64,000 nucleotides of DNA from JBDSSS01 sp963764195 (GCA_963764195.1 CAVXRG010000004.1:62001-126000), one strand, 5' to 3'. Shown: positions 41,239 through 52,371, numbered from the stretch's first letter. Notes: a model not told the origin generated them from the sequence alone. Numbers and translations are program-made.

Positions 41239-42802
41239 CCCGGCGCCGGTGCGCGTCGGGCGGTGGCGCGTCGTCGGGGTGGCGGCCTCGCTCGCGCTCG
41301 CAGCGGCATCCTGGGGCGCTGGGTCGAGACCGACCCTCAACACCGGCATCCTCTGGCCGGGGCCGACGTGGTGGTCGGACACCGGCGGCTCACCGGTGCT
41401 CGCGGGGGTCGCGGTGCTCGCGATGGCCGGGCTGCTGCTCGCCTGGTGGCGCCTGCGCGACGCCGCCGTGTCGGTGCGCTGGTGGTGGACGACGGCGACG
41501 CTGTGGTTCGTCCCGCTCGTCGCGTCGGTGCCGCTCTACAGCCGCGACCTCTACTCGTATGCCGCTCAAGGGGCCCTCTGGGCGCAGGGCGCCAACCCCT
41601 ACGAGACCGGGGTGCGCGACCTCGCCTCGTCGTGGCGGGACTCGACCGCGCCGACCTGGCTCGACACGCCAACCCCCTACGGCCCCGTCTTCCTGCTGCT
41701 CTCGCGCGGGGTGGCAGCGGTCGCCGGGGACCACCTCTGGGTCGCCGTCCTGCTGCTCCGCCTCGTCGCCGTCGCCGGGGTCGTCGTGCTCGCGTGGGCG
41801 GTGGCCGACGTCGCCCGGAGCCTGCGGGTCGACGCCACACGTGCGACCTGGCTCGCGGTCGCCTGCCCACTCGTCGGTGCGCACTTCGTCAGCGGGGGCC
41901 ACAACGACGCGGTGATGGTGGCCGGCGTGCTGGCGGGGGTGGCGCTCGCCCTGCGCCACCACTTCGTCGCCGCGTGCCTCGTCGTCGCCCTCGGGGCCAT
42001 GGTCAAGGTGACCGCTGTCGTCGCGCTGCCCTTCATCGTCCTCCTCTGGGCCCACGCCGGCGCCCACGCCGGCGCCGGTCGCCCGTCACCGGAGCGGGGT
42101 GGGGACGGCCGCCCGGCGGTGCTCGGGTGGCCCGGCGTCGTGCGGGCCGGTGCCCTCACCGTCGTGACCGCGGCCGCCCCGGTCGTCCTGCTCACGGTGC
42201 TCACCGGGCTCGGGCCGACCTGGCTCAACCCCGGGGCGACGCCGGGGAAGAACGAGCAGTGGACCTCGCTCCCGACGAGCCTCGGAATGGCCTGGGGGGC
42301 GGCCGGGCACCTGCTCGGGCACGAGGCCTGGCGCGCCCAGGGCATCGCGGCCTCCCGAGCGGTCGCGCTCGTCGTCACGGCCGTCCTGCTCGTGCTGCTC
42401 TGGCTGGCCACGGCGAAGCCGGCGTCCGCGGGGTCGCCGTCCGAGCTCTGGACCCGCCGGGTCGTCGCCGCCGCCGGGTGGGCGATGGTCGTCGTGATCA
42501 CGCTCGCGCCGGCCTTCCTCGGCTGGTACTACCTGTGGGCGCTGCCACTCCTCGCGGTCTCGGCCGCCTCGACCTCCCGGCGCCTCGAGTCGGTGCTCGC
42601 CGGGGTCGCCACGGCGCTCTGCTTCGCGCAGCTGCCCGACGGCTACAGCCTCGGTCTGACGACGACGGCCGTGGGCGTCCCGCTCATGCTCGTCGCGACT
42701 GTCGCGCTCGTGCGGCACGGGGCCCGCCGGCTGCGTCGCCTCGACCTGCGGCACCTGCTCGACCTGTCCCGGCCCGCACTGTCGGACCCGGTGCCACACT
42801 GA
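41231..42802 (+). CDS. mptB: Polyprenol-phosphate-mannose-dependent alpha-1,6-mannosyltransferase, MptB-like
   Basis: The 523-residue GT-C enzyme has about 12 membrane helices. The first large loop carries SRDLYSYAAQGALWAQGANPYETG with the catalytic aspartate, followed by TPYGPVFLLLSRG and VSGGHNDAVMVAGVLAG. These are MptA/MptB hallmarks. MptB extends the alpha-1,6-mannan backbone of lipomannan on the outer face of the membrane, using polyprenyl-phosphate mannose. The GTG overlaps the upstream phosphatase. This is consistent with a lipomannan-making actinobacterium. Confidence 0.82.
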   Translation: MPDPAPVRVGRWRVVGVAASLALAAASWGAGSRPTLNTGILWPGPTWWSDTGGSPVLAGVAVLAMAGLLLAWWRLRDAAVSVRWWWTTATLWFVPLVASVPLYSRDLYSYAAQGALWAQGANPYETGVRDLASSWRDSTAPTWLDTPTPYGPVFLLLSRGVAAVAGDHLWVAVLLLRLVAVAGVVVLAWAVADVARSLRVDATRATWLAVACPLVGAHFVSGGHNDAVMVAGVLAGVALALRHHFVAACLVVALGAMVKVTAVVALPFIVLLWAHAGAHAGAGRPSPERGGDGRPAVLGWPGVVRAGALTVVTAAAPVVLLTVLTGLGPTWLNPGATPGKNEQWTSLPTSLGMAWGAAGHLLGHEAWRAQGIAASRAVALVVTAVLLVLLWLATAKPASAGSPSELWTRRVVAAAGWAMVVVITLAPAFLGWYYLWALPLLAVSAASTSRRLESVLAGVATALCFAQLPDGYSLGLTTTAVGVPLMLVATVALVRHGARRLRRLDLRHLLDLSRPALSDPVPH

Positions 42803-42806
42803 CCCG

Positions 42807-43361
42807 GTGAGCGAGTCCGGCTTCGTCGACGAGGCCCCGCGCGACGGCCCGGCCGGCGCCGCGGGGGCTGATGGGCACCATCGCCCGCGGGCTCCGATGT
42901 GGACGGCCCGGAGCGCCCTGGTGGCCGGGGTCTTTGCGGGCCTCGTCCTCGGTCTGCTCGGCTTCGCGGCCTGGGCGTGGAGCGGACGGTTGCACGCCGA
43001 CGACCTCGAGGCCTGGGACACGCTGCAGGAGGAGTTCGTCCTCGTCGACCGGTCGGTGCCGCCGCTCGGCCACGGTGACCTGCCGCCGTGCCACACCGGT
43101 TCGGCCGGCTCGGATGGCTCGGACGGCACCATCACCCGCGACTACCCCTCGACCGGTCCGGTCGTCACCGAGCTCGTCGACGTCCTCGTCGGCCGCGGCT
43201 GGGTCGAGCGCACCCCGGACCCGCCGGCGGCGGCCCGCCTGGTCCTGCCGGCCGGTGACCGCGAGCTGACCGTGGACGTCTCGGCCGCCTCCCGCGAGGC
43301 GCGGGTCGACGGTCTCGTGGCACACAGCCCTGCCTCGGCCTTCGCCTGCCTCGGCCGCTGA
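42807..43361 (+). CDS. Single-pass membrane protein of unknown function
   Basis: The 184-residue protein has a disordered N-terminus (about 30 residues), one transmembrane helix (SALVAGVFAGLVLGLLGFAAWAW, about 36-58) and an external domain with cysteines in LPPCHTG and SAFACLGR. The predicted topology is N-in, C-out. It starts at a GTG 4 nt after mptB and is probably cotranscribed. I do not recognise the family. Confidence 0.68.
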   Translation: MSESGFVDEAPRDGPAGAAGADGHHRPRAPMWTARSALVAGVFAGLVLGLLGFAAWAWSGRLHADDLEAWDTLQEEFVLVDRSVPPLGHGDLPPCHTGSAGSDGSDGTITRDYPSTGPVVTELVDVLVGRGWVERTPDPPAAARLVLPAGDRELTVDVSAASREARVDGLVAHSPASAFACLGR

Positions 43362-43380
43362 GGGCGTCCCCTCCCGGTCG

Positions 43381-45762
<2,382 letters not shown>

Positions 45763-45787
45763 CCTCGCGATGGTGCCACGGGCGCGC

Positions 45788-46450
45788 CTACCGGTGTTCG
45801 GAGAAGCGCTCGACCGCCTCGTTGGTGCCCGAGACGACGACAGTGTCGCCGGCCTCGATGCGGGTCTCGGCCTCGGCATGGGTGAACACGCCGCCGTACC
45901 GACGCACCGCCACCACGGTGACCCCGTGCCGTCGACGCAGGCCGGACTCGCCCAGGGTCTGCCCGACGAGCGAGCCGGGCGGCGCCATGGTGACGAAGGC
46001 GTAGTCGTCGTCGATCGTGATGTAGTCCTGCATGGTGCCGGCGACGAGGTGCGAGAGGCGCACCCCGGCCTCCTGCTCGGGCAGCACGACGTGGTCGGCC
46101 CCCATCCGACGCAGGATGCGCGCGTGCTGGACGCCGGTGGCCTTGGCCCAGATCTCCTTGACCCCGAGCTCGGCGACGAGCGACGTCGCGAGGATGCTCG
46201 CCTCGAGGCCCTCGCCGATGGCGATGACGGCGCGATGCATCTCGTGGACGTCGAGCTGCACGAGCGACTCCCGGTCGGTCGCGTCGGCCTGCACGACGTG
46301 GGGCAACGCCGAGGACAGGGACTGGACGACCGCGGCGTCGCTGTCGACGGCGAGCACCTGCAGGCCGCGCCGGGTCAGCTGGGTGGCCAGCGCAGACCCC
46401 ATCCGGCCGAGCCCGATGACGACGACCGTCTCGTGCCGGGGCCTAGCCAA
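45788..46450 (-). CDS. TrkA/KtrA family potassium channel regulatory subunit
   Basis: The 220-residue protein has an RCK_N Rossmann domain with VVVIGLGRMGSALATQL, the acidic end of beta-2 in VLAVDSD, and an RCK_C domain (GSLVGQTLGESGLRRRHGVTVVAVRRYGG...RIEAGDTVVVSGTNEAVERF). It gates the TrkH/KtrB pore in response to nucleotide. The only plausible start is a TTG that overlaps the trkH stop by 8 bp, indicating translational coupling. Confidence 0.9.
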   Translation of the reverse strand: MARPRHETVVVIGLGRMGSALATQLTRRGLQVLAVDSDAAVVQSLSSALPHVVQADATDRESLVQLDVHEMHRAVIAIGEGLEASILATSLVAELGVKEIWAKATGVQHARILRRMGADHVVLPEQEAGVRLSHLVAGTMQDYITIDDDYAFVTMAPPGSLVGQTLGESGLRRRHGVTVVAVRRYGGVFTHAEAETRIEAGDTVVVSGTNEAVERFSEHR

Positions 46451-47819
46451 CGATCGGCCGCTCGGGTGGGTACGCGAACCGCTGCGGCCGTGACCGCAGG
46501 GCGAGGGCGGCCCCGAGGGTGAGCGGGCCGAGGCGGCCGATGAACATCAGGGCCGTGAGCACGAGCTGGCCTCCTACGGGGAGCTGGCCGGTGATCCCGG
46601 TGGAGAGACCGACCGTGGCGAAAGCGGAGATGACCTCGAACATGACCGCACCGAACGGCAGCCCGCTGAGCAGCAACAGCAGCCACGTCGCGCCGACGAC
46701 CGCGGCAACGCTCAAGAGTGCCACGGTGAGGGCCTGCCGCTGCACGTCGGAGGGCAGTCTCCGACGGCCGGCGCTGACTCGGCGCTCGCCGCGCAGCTCG
46801 GCCCAGAGGACGTAGCCCAGGACGAGGAAGGTGGTGACCTTGATGCCTCCGGCCGTGCCACCGCTGCCACCCCCGATGAACATCAGCACGTCGCTCGAGA
46901 GCAGCGTCTCCGGGTGGAGACCGCCGACCGGCAGGCTGTTGAAGCCGGCGGTGCGGGTGTTGACCGAGTGGAAGAAGCCGGCGAGCAGCTTCCCGGGCGT
47001 GGACATGGGAGCGAGGGTCTGCTCGTTGTCCCACTCGCCGGCGGTGATCGCGACCGTGCCGAGGACGAGCAGGGCGAGGCTGAACCACACCGTCATCTTC
47101 GTGTGCAGCGACCACGATCGGGGCCCGCGCCAGCGGCGCCGCAGCTCCATCAGCACGGGGAAGCCGAGCCCGCCGGTGATGATGGCGAAGGCGATCGGGA
47201 GGCAGACCCACGGGTCGGTCTCGAAGCGCTCGAGACTGTCGGGCCACAGCGCGAAGCCGGCGTTGTTGAAGGCGGAGACCGCGTGGAAGAGCCCGTGGTA
47301 TGCCGCCGTCCCCCAGCTCTCGCGGTAGCCGATCGCGAAGCGCAGCGTGAGGAGCACGGCAACGACCGCCTCGAAGAGCAGGCTGGTCCGCACGATGCCA
47401 CGCACGACCTGGGCCGCCCCGGCGACGTCGCCCCCGCCTCGCCGGGACTCCGCCTCGGTCAGCATGCTGGCGCGCACCCCGAGCCGGTTGCCGATGAGCA
47501 GGGCGAGCAGCGAGGCGAGCGTCATCACGCCGAGCCCGCCGACCTGGATGAGGAGCAGGATGACGCCCTCGCCGAAGACCGACCAGTGGGTGGCCGTGTC
47601 GACGACGACGAGCCCGGTCACGCAGACCGCCGAAGTCGCCGTGAACAGGGCGGTCACCAAGCCCGTGTGCGCGGAGGACTCGGTCGCCGCCGGCGTCATC
47701 AGCAGCAGGGTGCCCACGACGACGGCCCCGAGGAAGCCGGCGACCACGAGCCGGACCGGGTGAGCGAGGGCCTGCGCCAACCCGGGTCCGGCGCCGGCCG
47801 GGGCGCCGAGCGAGAGCAT
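46443..47819 (-). CDS. TrkH/KtrB family potassium uptake protein
   Basis: The 458-residue membrane protein shows four pore-loop repeats with selectivity segments (for example TATSAVCVTGLVVVD, FHAVSAFNNAGFALW, HSVNTRTAGFNSL, ISAFATVGLSTG), the KtrB/TrkH pattern. With the downstream RCK protein it forms a potassium uptake system. ATG 47819 is preferred over an ATG at 47864 because a TACCTT box lies 7 nt upstream and the added residues look non-conserved. Confidence 0.92.
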   Translation of the reverse strand: MLSLGAPAGAGPGLAQALAHPVRLVVAGFLGAVVVGTLLLMTPAATESSAHTGLVTALFTATSAVCVTGLVVVDTATHWSVFGEGVILLLIQVGGLGVMTLASLLALLIGNRLGVRASMLTEAESRRGGGDVAGAAQVVRGIVRTSLLFEAVVAVLLTLRFAIGYRESWGTAAYHGLFHAVSAFNNAGFALWPDSLERFETDPWVCLPIAFAIITGGLGFPVLMELRRRWRGPRSWSLHTKMTVWFSLALLVLGTVAITAGEWDNEQTLAPMSTPGKLLAGFFHSVNTRTAGFNSLPVGGLHPETLLSSDVLMFIGGGSGGTAGGIKVTTFLVLGYVLWAELRGERRVSAGRRRLPSDVQRQALTVALLSVAAVVGATWLLLLLSGLPFGAVMFEVISAFATVGLSTGITGQLPVGGQLVLTALMFIGRLGPLTLGAALALRSRPQRFAYPPERPIVG

Positions 47820-47826
47820 AGTCGCG

Positions 47827-47832
47827 AAGGTA
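47827..47832 (-). promoter_or_regulatory. -10 box for trkH
   Basis: TACCTT on the minus strand stands 7 nt before the ATG at 47819, supporting a leaderless trkH-trkA-type transcript and that start codon. Confidence 0.45.
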
Positions 47833-47914
47833 CCCCATGCGGACCCGCCCGACCGGGGGGCCACATGCCGAGAATGGCGCGGCGTGCGGCATACCCGGAT
47901 GAGACGGTGGGTCC

Positions 47915-49129
47915 ATGCGCGCGGTCCTCCAGTCCTCCAAGCTCACGTCGGTCTGTTACGAGATCCGCGGACCCGTCCTCGCCGAGGCCAAGCGGCTCGA
48001 GGACGAGGGCCACCGCATCCTCAAGCTCAACATCGGCAACCCCGCGCCGTTCGGTTTCGAGGCGCCGGAGGACATCCTCGTCGACGTCATCCGGGAGCTG
48101 CCGACGGCGCAGGGCTACAGCGACAGCAAGGGCATCCTGTCGGCCCGTCGGGCCATCTCCCAGCACTACGAGATGCGTCAGTTCCCCCGGGTCGATGTCG
48201 AGGACATCTACCTCGGCAACGGCGTCAGCGAGCTCATCGTGATGGCGATGCAGGGGCTGCTCGACGACGGCGACGAGGTGCTCATCCCCGCGCCGGACTA
48301 CCCGCTCTGGACCGCGGCCGCGAGCCTCGCCGGCGGCACGCCGGTCCACTACGTCTGCGACGAGCAGGCCGGCTGGGCGCCCGACCTCGACGACATCGCG
48401 AGCAAGATCACCGACCGCACCAAGGCGATCGTCGTGATCAACCCCAACAACCCGACGGGCGCCGTCTACCCCGAGGACGTCCTCCTCGGCATCGCCGAGC
48501 TCGCGCGGCGCCACCAGCTGATCGTCATGTCCGACGAGATCTACGACAAGATCCTCTACGGCGACGCGACCCACACCTCGATCGCCGCGCTCGCCCCCGA
48601 CCTGTTCTGCCTCACCTTCAACGGCCTGTCCAAGGCCTACCGCGTCGCCGGGTTTCGCTCCGGATGGCTCGCGCTCTCCGGTCCCAAGGAGCACGCGCGC
48701 AACTACATCGAGGGCCTCGACGTCCTCGCCAACATGCGCTTGTGCGCCAACGTCCCGGCCCAGCACGCGATCCAGGTGGCCCTCGGCGGCTACCAGTCGA
48801 TCAACGAGCTGATCCTGCCCGGGGGCCGTCTCGTCGAGCAACGCGACGCCGCGTGGGCGGGCCTCAACGCGATCCCCGGCGTCTCGTGCACGAAGCCCGA
48901 CGGGGCCCTCTACCTCTTCCCGCGGCTCGACCCGGCGGTCTATGACATCCGTGACGACGAGCGCTTCGCCCTCGACCTGCTGCGGGAGCAGAAGCTGCTC
49001 GTCGTGCACGGCACCGGCTTCAACTGGGCCACCCCCGACCACTTCCGGATCGTCTTCCTGCCCCGCGTCGAGGAGCTCGAGGACGCCGTGGGCCGGCTCG
49101 AGAAGTTCCTCGCCACCTACACCCAGTAG
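47915..49129 (+). CDS. alaA: PLP-dependent aminotransferase, AlaA-like
   Basis: The 404-residue fold-type I enzyme shows the AlaA layout: LKLNIGNPAPFGFEAPEDI at the start, GYSDSKGILSARRAI, GVSELIVMAMQGLL, INPNNPTGAVYP, MSDEIYDKI and the PLP lysine in NGLSKAYRVAGFRSGW. It probably transfers the amino group between glutamate and pyruvate. It stands alone, divergent from trkH. The start is the ATG at 47915; no strong ribosome site is visible. Confidence 0.9.
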   Translation: MRAVLQSSKLTSVCYEIRGPVLAEAKRLEDEGHRILKLNIGNPAPFGFEAPEDILVDVIRELPTAQGYSDSKGILSARRAISQHYEMRQFPRVDVEDIYLGNGVSELIVMAMQGLLDDGDEVLIPAPDYPLWTAAASLAGGTPVHYVCDEQAGWAPDLDDIASKITDRTKAIVVINPNNPTGAVYPEDVLLGIAELARRHQLIVMSDEIYDKILYGDATHTSIAALAPDLFCLTFNGLSKAYRVAGFRSGWLALSGPKEHARNYIEGLDVLANMRLCANVPAQHAIQVALGGYQSINELILPGGRLVEQRDAAWAGLNAIPGVSCTKPDGALYLFPRLDPAVYDIRDDERFALDLLREQKLLVVHGTGFNWATPDHFRIVFLPRVEELEDAVGRLEKFLATYTQ

Positions 49130-49153
49130 CGCGGCCGGCCAACCGTCGGTCCG

Positions 49154-49450
49154 TCAGGTCAGGGTGGAGGCCCACCACTTGAGGAGCAGGCCGAGCGCGA
49201 CGGCCCAGAGGACGGCGAGGACGAGGCTGATCGCGATGGCGAGCCACGCCAATGACCGCCCCGTCCGCTCCCGCCGCGCGAGGCTCAGGCCGGCGAGGGC
49301 GAGACCCAGCAGCTGGGGGACGAACGTGAAGCCGAGCACGACCCCGACCAGGGCGGCGATGACGGCGCCCCGGGCCAGCGGCGCCTCGGAGCCCAAGGCG
49401 AGTCGAGAGGCGAGGTCCGCAGACTCGGCGGGGGGATCGGGCTCGGTCAC
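49154..49450 (-). CDS. Small two-helix membrane protein, DUF4190-like
   Basis: The 98-residue protein has an acidic N-terminus followed by two hydrophobic hairpins (AVIAALVGVVLGFTFVPQLLGLALAGLSLARR and SLAWLAIAISLVLAVLWAVALGLLL), the pattern of DUF4190 proteins. GTG 49450 is chosen because TACCCT lies 6 nt upstream; a TTG at 49558 would intrude on the MFS promoter. Function unknown. Confidence 0.65.
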   Translation of the reverse strand: MTEPDPPAESADLASRLALGSEAPLARGAVIAALVGVVLGFTFVPQLLGLALAGLSLARRERTGRSLAWLAIAISLVLAVLWAVALGLLLKWWASTLT

Positions 49451-49456
49451 GGGGTC

Positions 49457-49462
49457 AGGGTA
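49457..49462 (-). promoter_or_regulatory. -10 box for the DUF4190-like gene
   Basis: TACCCT on the minus strand is placed 6 nt before the GTG at 49450, again the leaderless arrangement. Confidence 0.4.
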
Positions 49463-49560
49463 GCGACGGACTGGCTGCCCACCGGTCCCGGCCCGCGAGC
49501 GCTGCCGGCCCGCTCGCGACGGAGTGGGTGGACCTGACCTTGGGGATGGCTCCTCCAATA

Positions 49561-49603
49561 GTTGCTCATGTCAACCATCGGGAATATAGTTGTCTTCGGC
49601 AAC
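49561..49603 (+). promoter_or_regulatory. MFS promoter with two GTTG-N7-CAAC operators
   Basis: Two 15 bp inverted repeats, GTTGCTCATGTCAAC (49561-49575) and GTTGTCTTCGGCAAC (49589-49603), are spaced 28 bp apart, and each is preceded by ATA. A -35 (TTGCTC, 49562-49567) and -10 (TATAGT, 49585-49590) with a 17 bp spacer fall inside them. Repressor binding would cover both promoter boxes. The linked MarR protein is the obvious candidate. Confidence 0.72.
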
Positions 49604-49631
49604 CTTCTGCCCTGATGTGAATCGAGCTTCC

Positions 49632-51254
49632 GTGTCCCAGCCATCACCCGTGTCCACCCCGGTTTCCGGCCCGGTCTCCGCCGAGGAGTCCGGCCAGATG
49701 ACCCATCGCCAGATTCTGGAGGCCATGAGCGGCCTCCTGCTGGCGATGTTTGTCGCGATGCTGTCCAGCACCGTCGTCACCAACGCGCTCCCGCGCATCG
49801 TGAGCGACCTGCACGGCACCCAGACCGGCTACACCTGGGTCGTCGTCGCGACGATGCTTGCGATGACCGCGACCACCCCGATCTGGGGCAAGCTGTCCGA
49901 CCTTTTCAACAAGAAGCTGCTGGTCCAGCTGGCCCTCGTCGTCTACATCGCCGGCTCACTGATCGCGGCGTTCGCCCCGAGCATGGGAGTGCTGATCGGC
50001 GCCCGCGTCGTGCAGGGCCTCGGCGTCGGCGGCCTGACCGCGTTGGTGCAGGTCGTGATCGCCACGATGATCCCCCCGCGCGAACGGGGGCGCTACTCCG
50101 GCTACACCGGCGCCGTCTTCGCGCTCGCCACCGTCAGCGGGCCCCTCATCGGCGGTCTGATCGTCGACTCGTCCTTCGGCTGGCGTGGTTGCTTCTTCGT
50201 GGGCCTGCCCTTCGCCGTGGCCGCGTTCTTCCTCCTGCAGAAGACCCTGCACCTGCCGGTGATCAAGCGAAAGGTCCAGATCGACTACCTCGGCGCGACC
50301 CTGATCGTGGCGGGTGTCTCGATCCTGCTGGTGTGGGTCAGCCTTGCCGGCAACTCTTTCGCGTGGGCTTCGGCCATCTCGATCGGACTGGTCGTCATGG
50401 GCTTGCTCGTCATCGCGACCGCGGTCTATGTCGAGGCGCGGGTTGCGGTCGAGCCGATCATCCCGCTGCGGCTCTTCAAGGACCGGACGATGTCGCTCGC
50501 GACCGTCGCCTCGGTGATGATCGGTGTCGCGATGTTCGGTTCCACGGTCTACCTGAGCCAGTACTTCCAGACCGCCCGCGGGATGAGCCCGACGCGCGCC
50601 GGCCTGATGTCGATCGCCATGGTCGGTGGTCTGGCGTCCTCGAGCATCATCAGCGGACGGATCATCAGCGCCACCGGCCGGTGGAAGAAGTGGCTGGTCA
50701 GCGGGATGGTGCTCGTCGTCATCGCTCTCGGTCTGCTCGGCACCATCGACGAGACCACCAACCTCGCAGCCGTCGGGTTCTTCATGGCGGTCCTCGGTGT
50801 CGGGCTGGGCATGACGATGCAGAACCTGGTCCTGTCCGTGCAGAACAACGTCAAGCTGTCCGACATGGGCTCGGCCAGCGCAGTCGTCTCGTTCTTTCGG
50901 TCGATGGGCGGCTCGATCGGGGTCTCGGTCCTCGGTGCTGTCCTCAGCCACCAGGTGGCCGCCAACATCGCTGAACAGACCGGGGGCTCGTCGGCCCACC
51001 AGAGCCACGACGTCCCCGACCTCAGCACCCTCTCGGGCCAGGCGCTCGCGATCGTCGAGAGTGCCTTCGGTCAGTCCTTCGGCCACATCTTCCTGATCGC
51101 GACACCGTTCGCGATGATCGCCCTGATCTGCGTGCTCTTCATCCGCGAGGTCCCGCTCCGCACCACCAACCTGGAGGAAGAGGCCGAAGCCTCGCCCCTG
51201 GTTGCGGCTGAGCTGCACCACGCGGTCGTCGAGCAGGAGGCGCGGGTCCGGTGA
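49632..51254 (+). CDS. MFS drug exporter, DHA2 (EmrB/QacA) family
   Basis: The 540-residue protein has about 14 membrane helices. Motif A is seen in GKLSDLFNKK, and the motif C-like region in GYTGAVFALATVSGPLIGGLIVD. LLAMFVAMLSSTVVTNALPRIVSDL at the N-terminus and the family length point to proton-driven multidrug export. GTG 49632 lies about 35 nt after the predicted transcription start; a TTG at 49590 would fall before it. Base composition is less GC-extreme than the neighbours, and the gene is coupled to marR (GTGA), suggesting an acquired efflux cassette. Confidence 0.9.
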   Translation: MSQPSPVSTPVSGPVSAEESGQMTHRQILEAMSGLLLAMFVAMLSSTVVTNALPRIVSDLHGTQTGYTWVVVATMLAMTATTPIWGKLSDLFNKKLLVQLALVVYIAGSLIAAFAPSMGVLIGARVVQGLGVGGLTALVQVVIATMIPPRERGRYSGYTGAVFALATVSGPLIGGLIVDSSFGWRGCFFVGLPFAVAAFFLLQKTLHLPVIKRKVQIDYLGATLIVAGVSILLVWVSLAGNSFAWASAISIGLVVMGLLVIATAVYVEARVAVEPIIPLRLFKDRTMSLATVASVMIGVAMFGSTVYLSQYFQTARGMSPTRAGLMSIAMVGGLASSSIISGRIISATGRWKKWLVSGMVLVVIALGLLGTIDETTNLAAVGFFMAVLGVGLGMTMQNLVLSVQNNVKLSDMGSASAVVSFFRSMGGSIGVSVLGAVLSHQVAANIAEQTGGSSAHQSHDVPDLSTLSGQALAIVESAFGQSFGHIFLIATPFAMIALICVLFIREVPLRTTNLEEEAEASPLVAAELHHAVVEQEARVR

Positions 51255-51703
51255 CGACCCACGTCGTGCAGCGACGCGACCTGCTCCAGGGCCTGGAGCA
51301 GGAGGTCGGCGTGATGATCCGCCGGATCCGCCGGGTGCTCGCGGAACGTGCCCGGGCCATCCATCCCGACCTGCAGTCGTCGTCCTACCTGATGTTGTCC
51401 TGGCTCGACCAGCACGGAGCGCAGCGGTCCTCCGCGATGGCGGAGGCGTTCAGCATCGACAAGGGCGCGATCAGCCGACAGGTCCAGCACCTCATGGACC
51501 TCGGTCTGGTCGACCGGACGCCCGACCCCGAGGACGGGCGCGCCACGCTGGTGTCAGTCAGCGCCGAGGCGGCGCGGCGGATCTCCGAGGTGGTCGACGA
51601 CCGTCGGCTGTGGATCGACGAGCGGTTGGCTGACTGGCGCGACGAGGACCTCTCCGAGTTCGTCCGGCTGCTCGGCAGCTACAACGCCGCGCTCGACGCC
51701 TGA
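51251..51703 (+). CDS. MarR family transcriptional regulator
   Basis: The 150-residue protein has a MarR winged helix: SSSYLMLSWLDQHGAQRSSAMAEAFSIDKGAISRQVQHLMDLGLVDRTPDPEDGRATLVSVSAEAARRI, with the DxRxxxxxxT wing. Terminal helices would form the dimer. It overlaps the exporter stop (GTGA) and probably represses the shared promoter through the twin operators upstream of the exporter until a pump substrate binds. Confidence 0.92.
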   Translation: MTTHVVQRRDLLQGLEQEVGVMIRRIRRVLAERARAIHPDLQSSSYLMLSWLDQHGAQRSSAMAEAFSIDKGAISRQVQHLMDLGLVDRTPDPEDGRATLVSVSAEAARRISEVVDDRRLWIDERLADWRDEDLSEFVRLLGSYNAALDA

Positions 51704-51726
51704 CGGTCAGGTCAGGCGGTGGCGTC

Positions 51727-51760
51727 GGCCGGCAGCAGATCGGTCACCGGTCCGCCGGCC
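51727..51760 (+). terminator. Candidate terminator after marR
   Basis: GGCCGGC (51727-51733) and GCCGGCC (51754-51760) are perfect complements around a 20 nt loop that contains a smaller CCGG dyad. It lies 24 nt after the marR stop. No U tract follows. Confidence 0.4.
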
Positions 51761-51906
51761 AAGCTGACGTGCCGTCGGAAGTGCCGACTGGAATGAGCCT
51801 GTTGGGGTCGACCGTCCCGCTTCCCCACAGCGTGTCACGCTCATGCCGAGACTTCAGCCGTAGCTCGGGCCGCTAAGAACCCGTTGGCAACTCGCTCATG
51901 CCGCTC

Positions 51907-51925
51907 GTCGGACGGGACGTCCGAC
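51907..51925. repeat. Palindromic element, copy A (downstream of mazF)
   Basis: GTCGGACG and CGTCCGAC are perfect inverted 8-mers around GGA. The surrounding ATGCCGCTC on the left and CA on the right are shared with other copies at 52433, 53065 and 54266. This copy is 16 bp past the mazF stop. Confidence 0.75.
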
Positions 51926-51940
51926 CACGCCGCGGTGCGG

Positions 51941-52267
51941 TCAGGTGCCGAAGCCGAGGAGTATCAGGAGGCGCCTTTCGAACCCCACCAGGGCCGTTGC
52001 CTCGAGCCGTCCGATCACCGCGTGAGGGTTGCTTCGTCGGACGGTGGTGATCTTGTCGACCATCAGGAAGCTGTCCTGGCGCACGCCGTTCCCTTCGTCA
52101 GCGGTGACCGGCACCCGCAGCAGAGGCGCGTCGACGTCGGTGCCCGTGAAGGGGCCGACAGTCAACGACTCGGTCGCGTCGAACCGGTCGTCCTGGACGA
52201 CCGGCGCCGGCCGCGGCTTGTTCGCATAGACCCCGCCCGCGACGGTGACGATGTCGCCGCGTCTCAT
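51941..52267 (-). CDS. mazF: MazF/PemK family endoribonuclease toxin
   Basis: The 108-residue protein begins MRRGDIVTVAGG, continues NKPRPAPVVQDDRFDATESLTVGPFT and has the VDKITTVRRS segment: the PemK/MazF fold with its conserved RPxxxxQ-like loop and Lys/Thr strand. MazF toxins cut mRNA at short sequences. Its ATG overlaps the stop of an antitoxin reading frame (ATGA), but that antitoxin lacks its N-terminal part here. The gene lies in a patch with lower GC and palindromic repeats. Confidence 0.85.
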   Translation of the reverse strand: MRRGDIVTVAGGVYANKPRPAPVVQDDRFDATESLTVGPFTGTDVDAPLLRVPVTADEGNGVRQDSFLMVDKITTVRRSNPHAVIGRLEATALVGFERRLLILLGFGT

Positions 52268-52371
52268 TCGGCCCAGTCGTCGGAGACGGCCTCGACGAAC
52301 TCCATGTCGTCACTCACGCGGTCGGCGGCCGCCACGAGCGCGGACTGGCGCTCACCCGCTCTCGCACAGCC
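52264..52371 (-). pseudogene. 5'-truncated antitoxin remnant upstream of mazF
   Basis: An open frame of 35 codons ends in RVSDDMEFVEAVSDDWAE, an acidic tail typical of MazE-like antitoxins, and its TGA overlaps the mazF ATG. Immediately upstream the frame is closed by a TAG, and no ATG with a ribosome site begins it. The DNA-binding N-terminal half is therefore missing. A short GTG-initiated peptide from within the remnant is possible. Confidence 0.6.

Noticed and set aside
49590..49632. MFS gene starting at TTG 49590
   Set aside because: That codon lies within the predicted -10 box and operator, before the likely transcription start.
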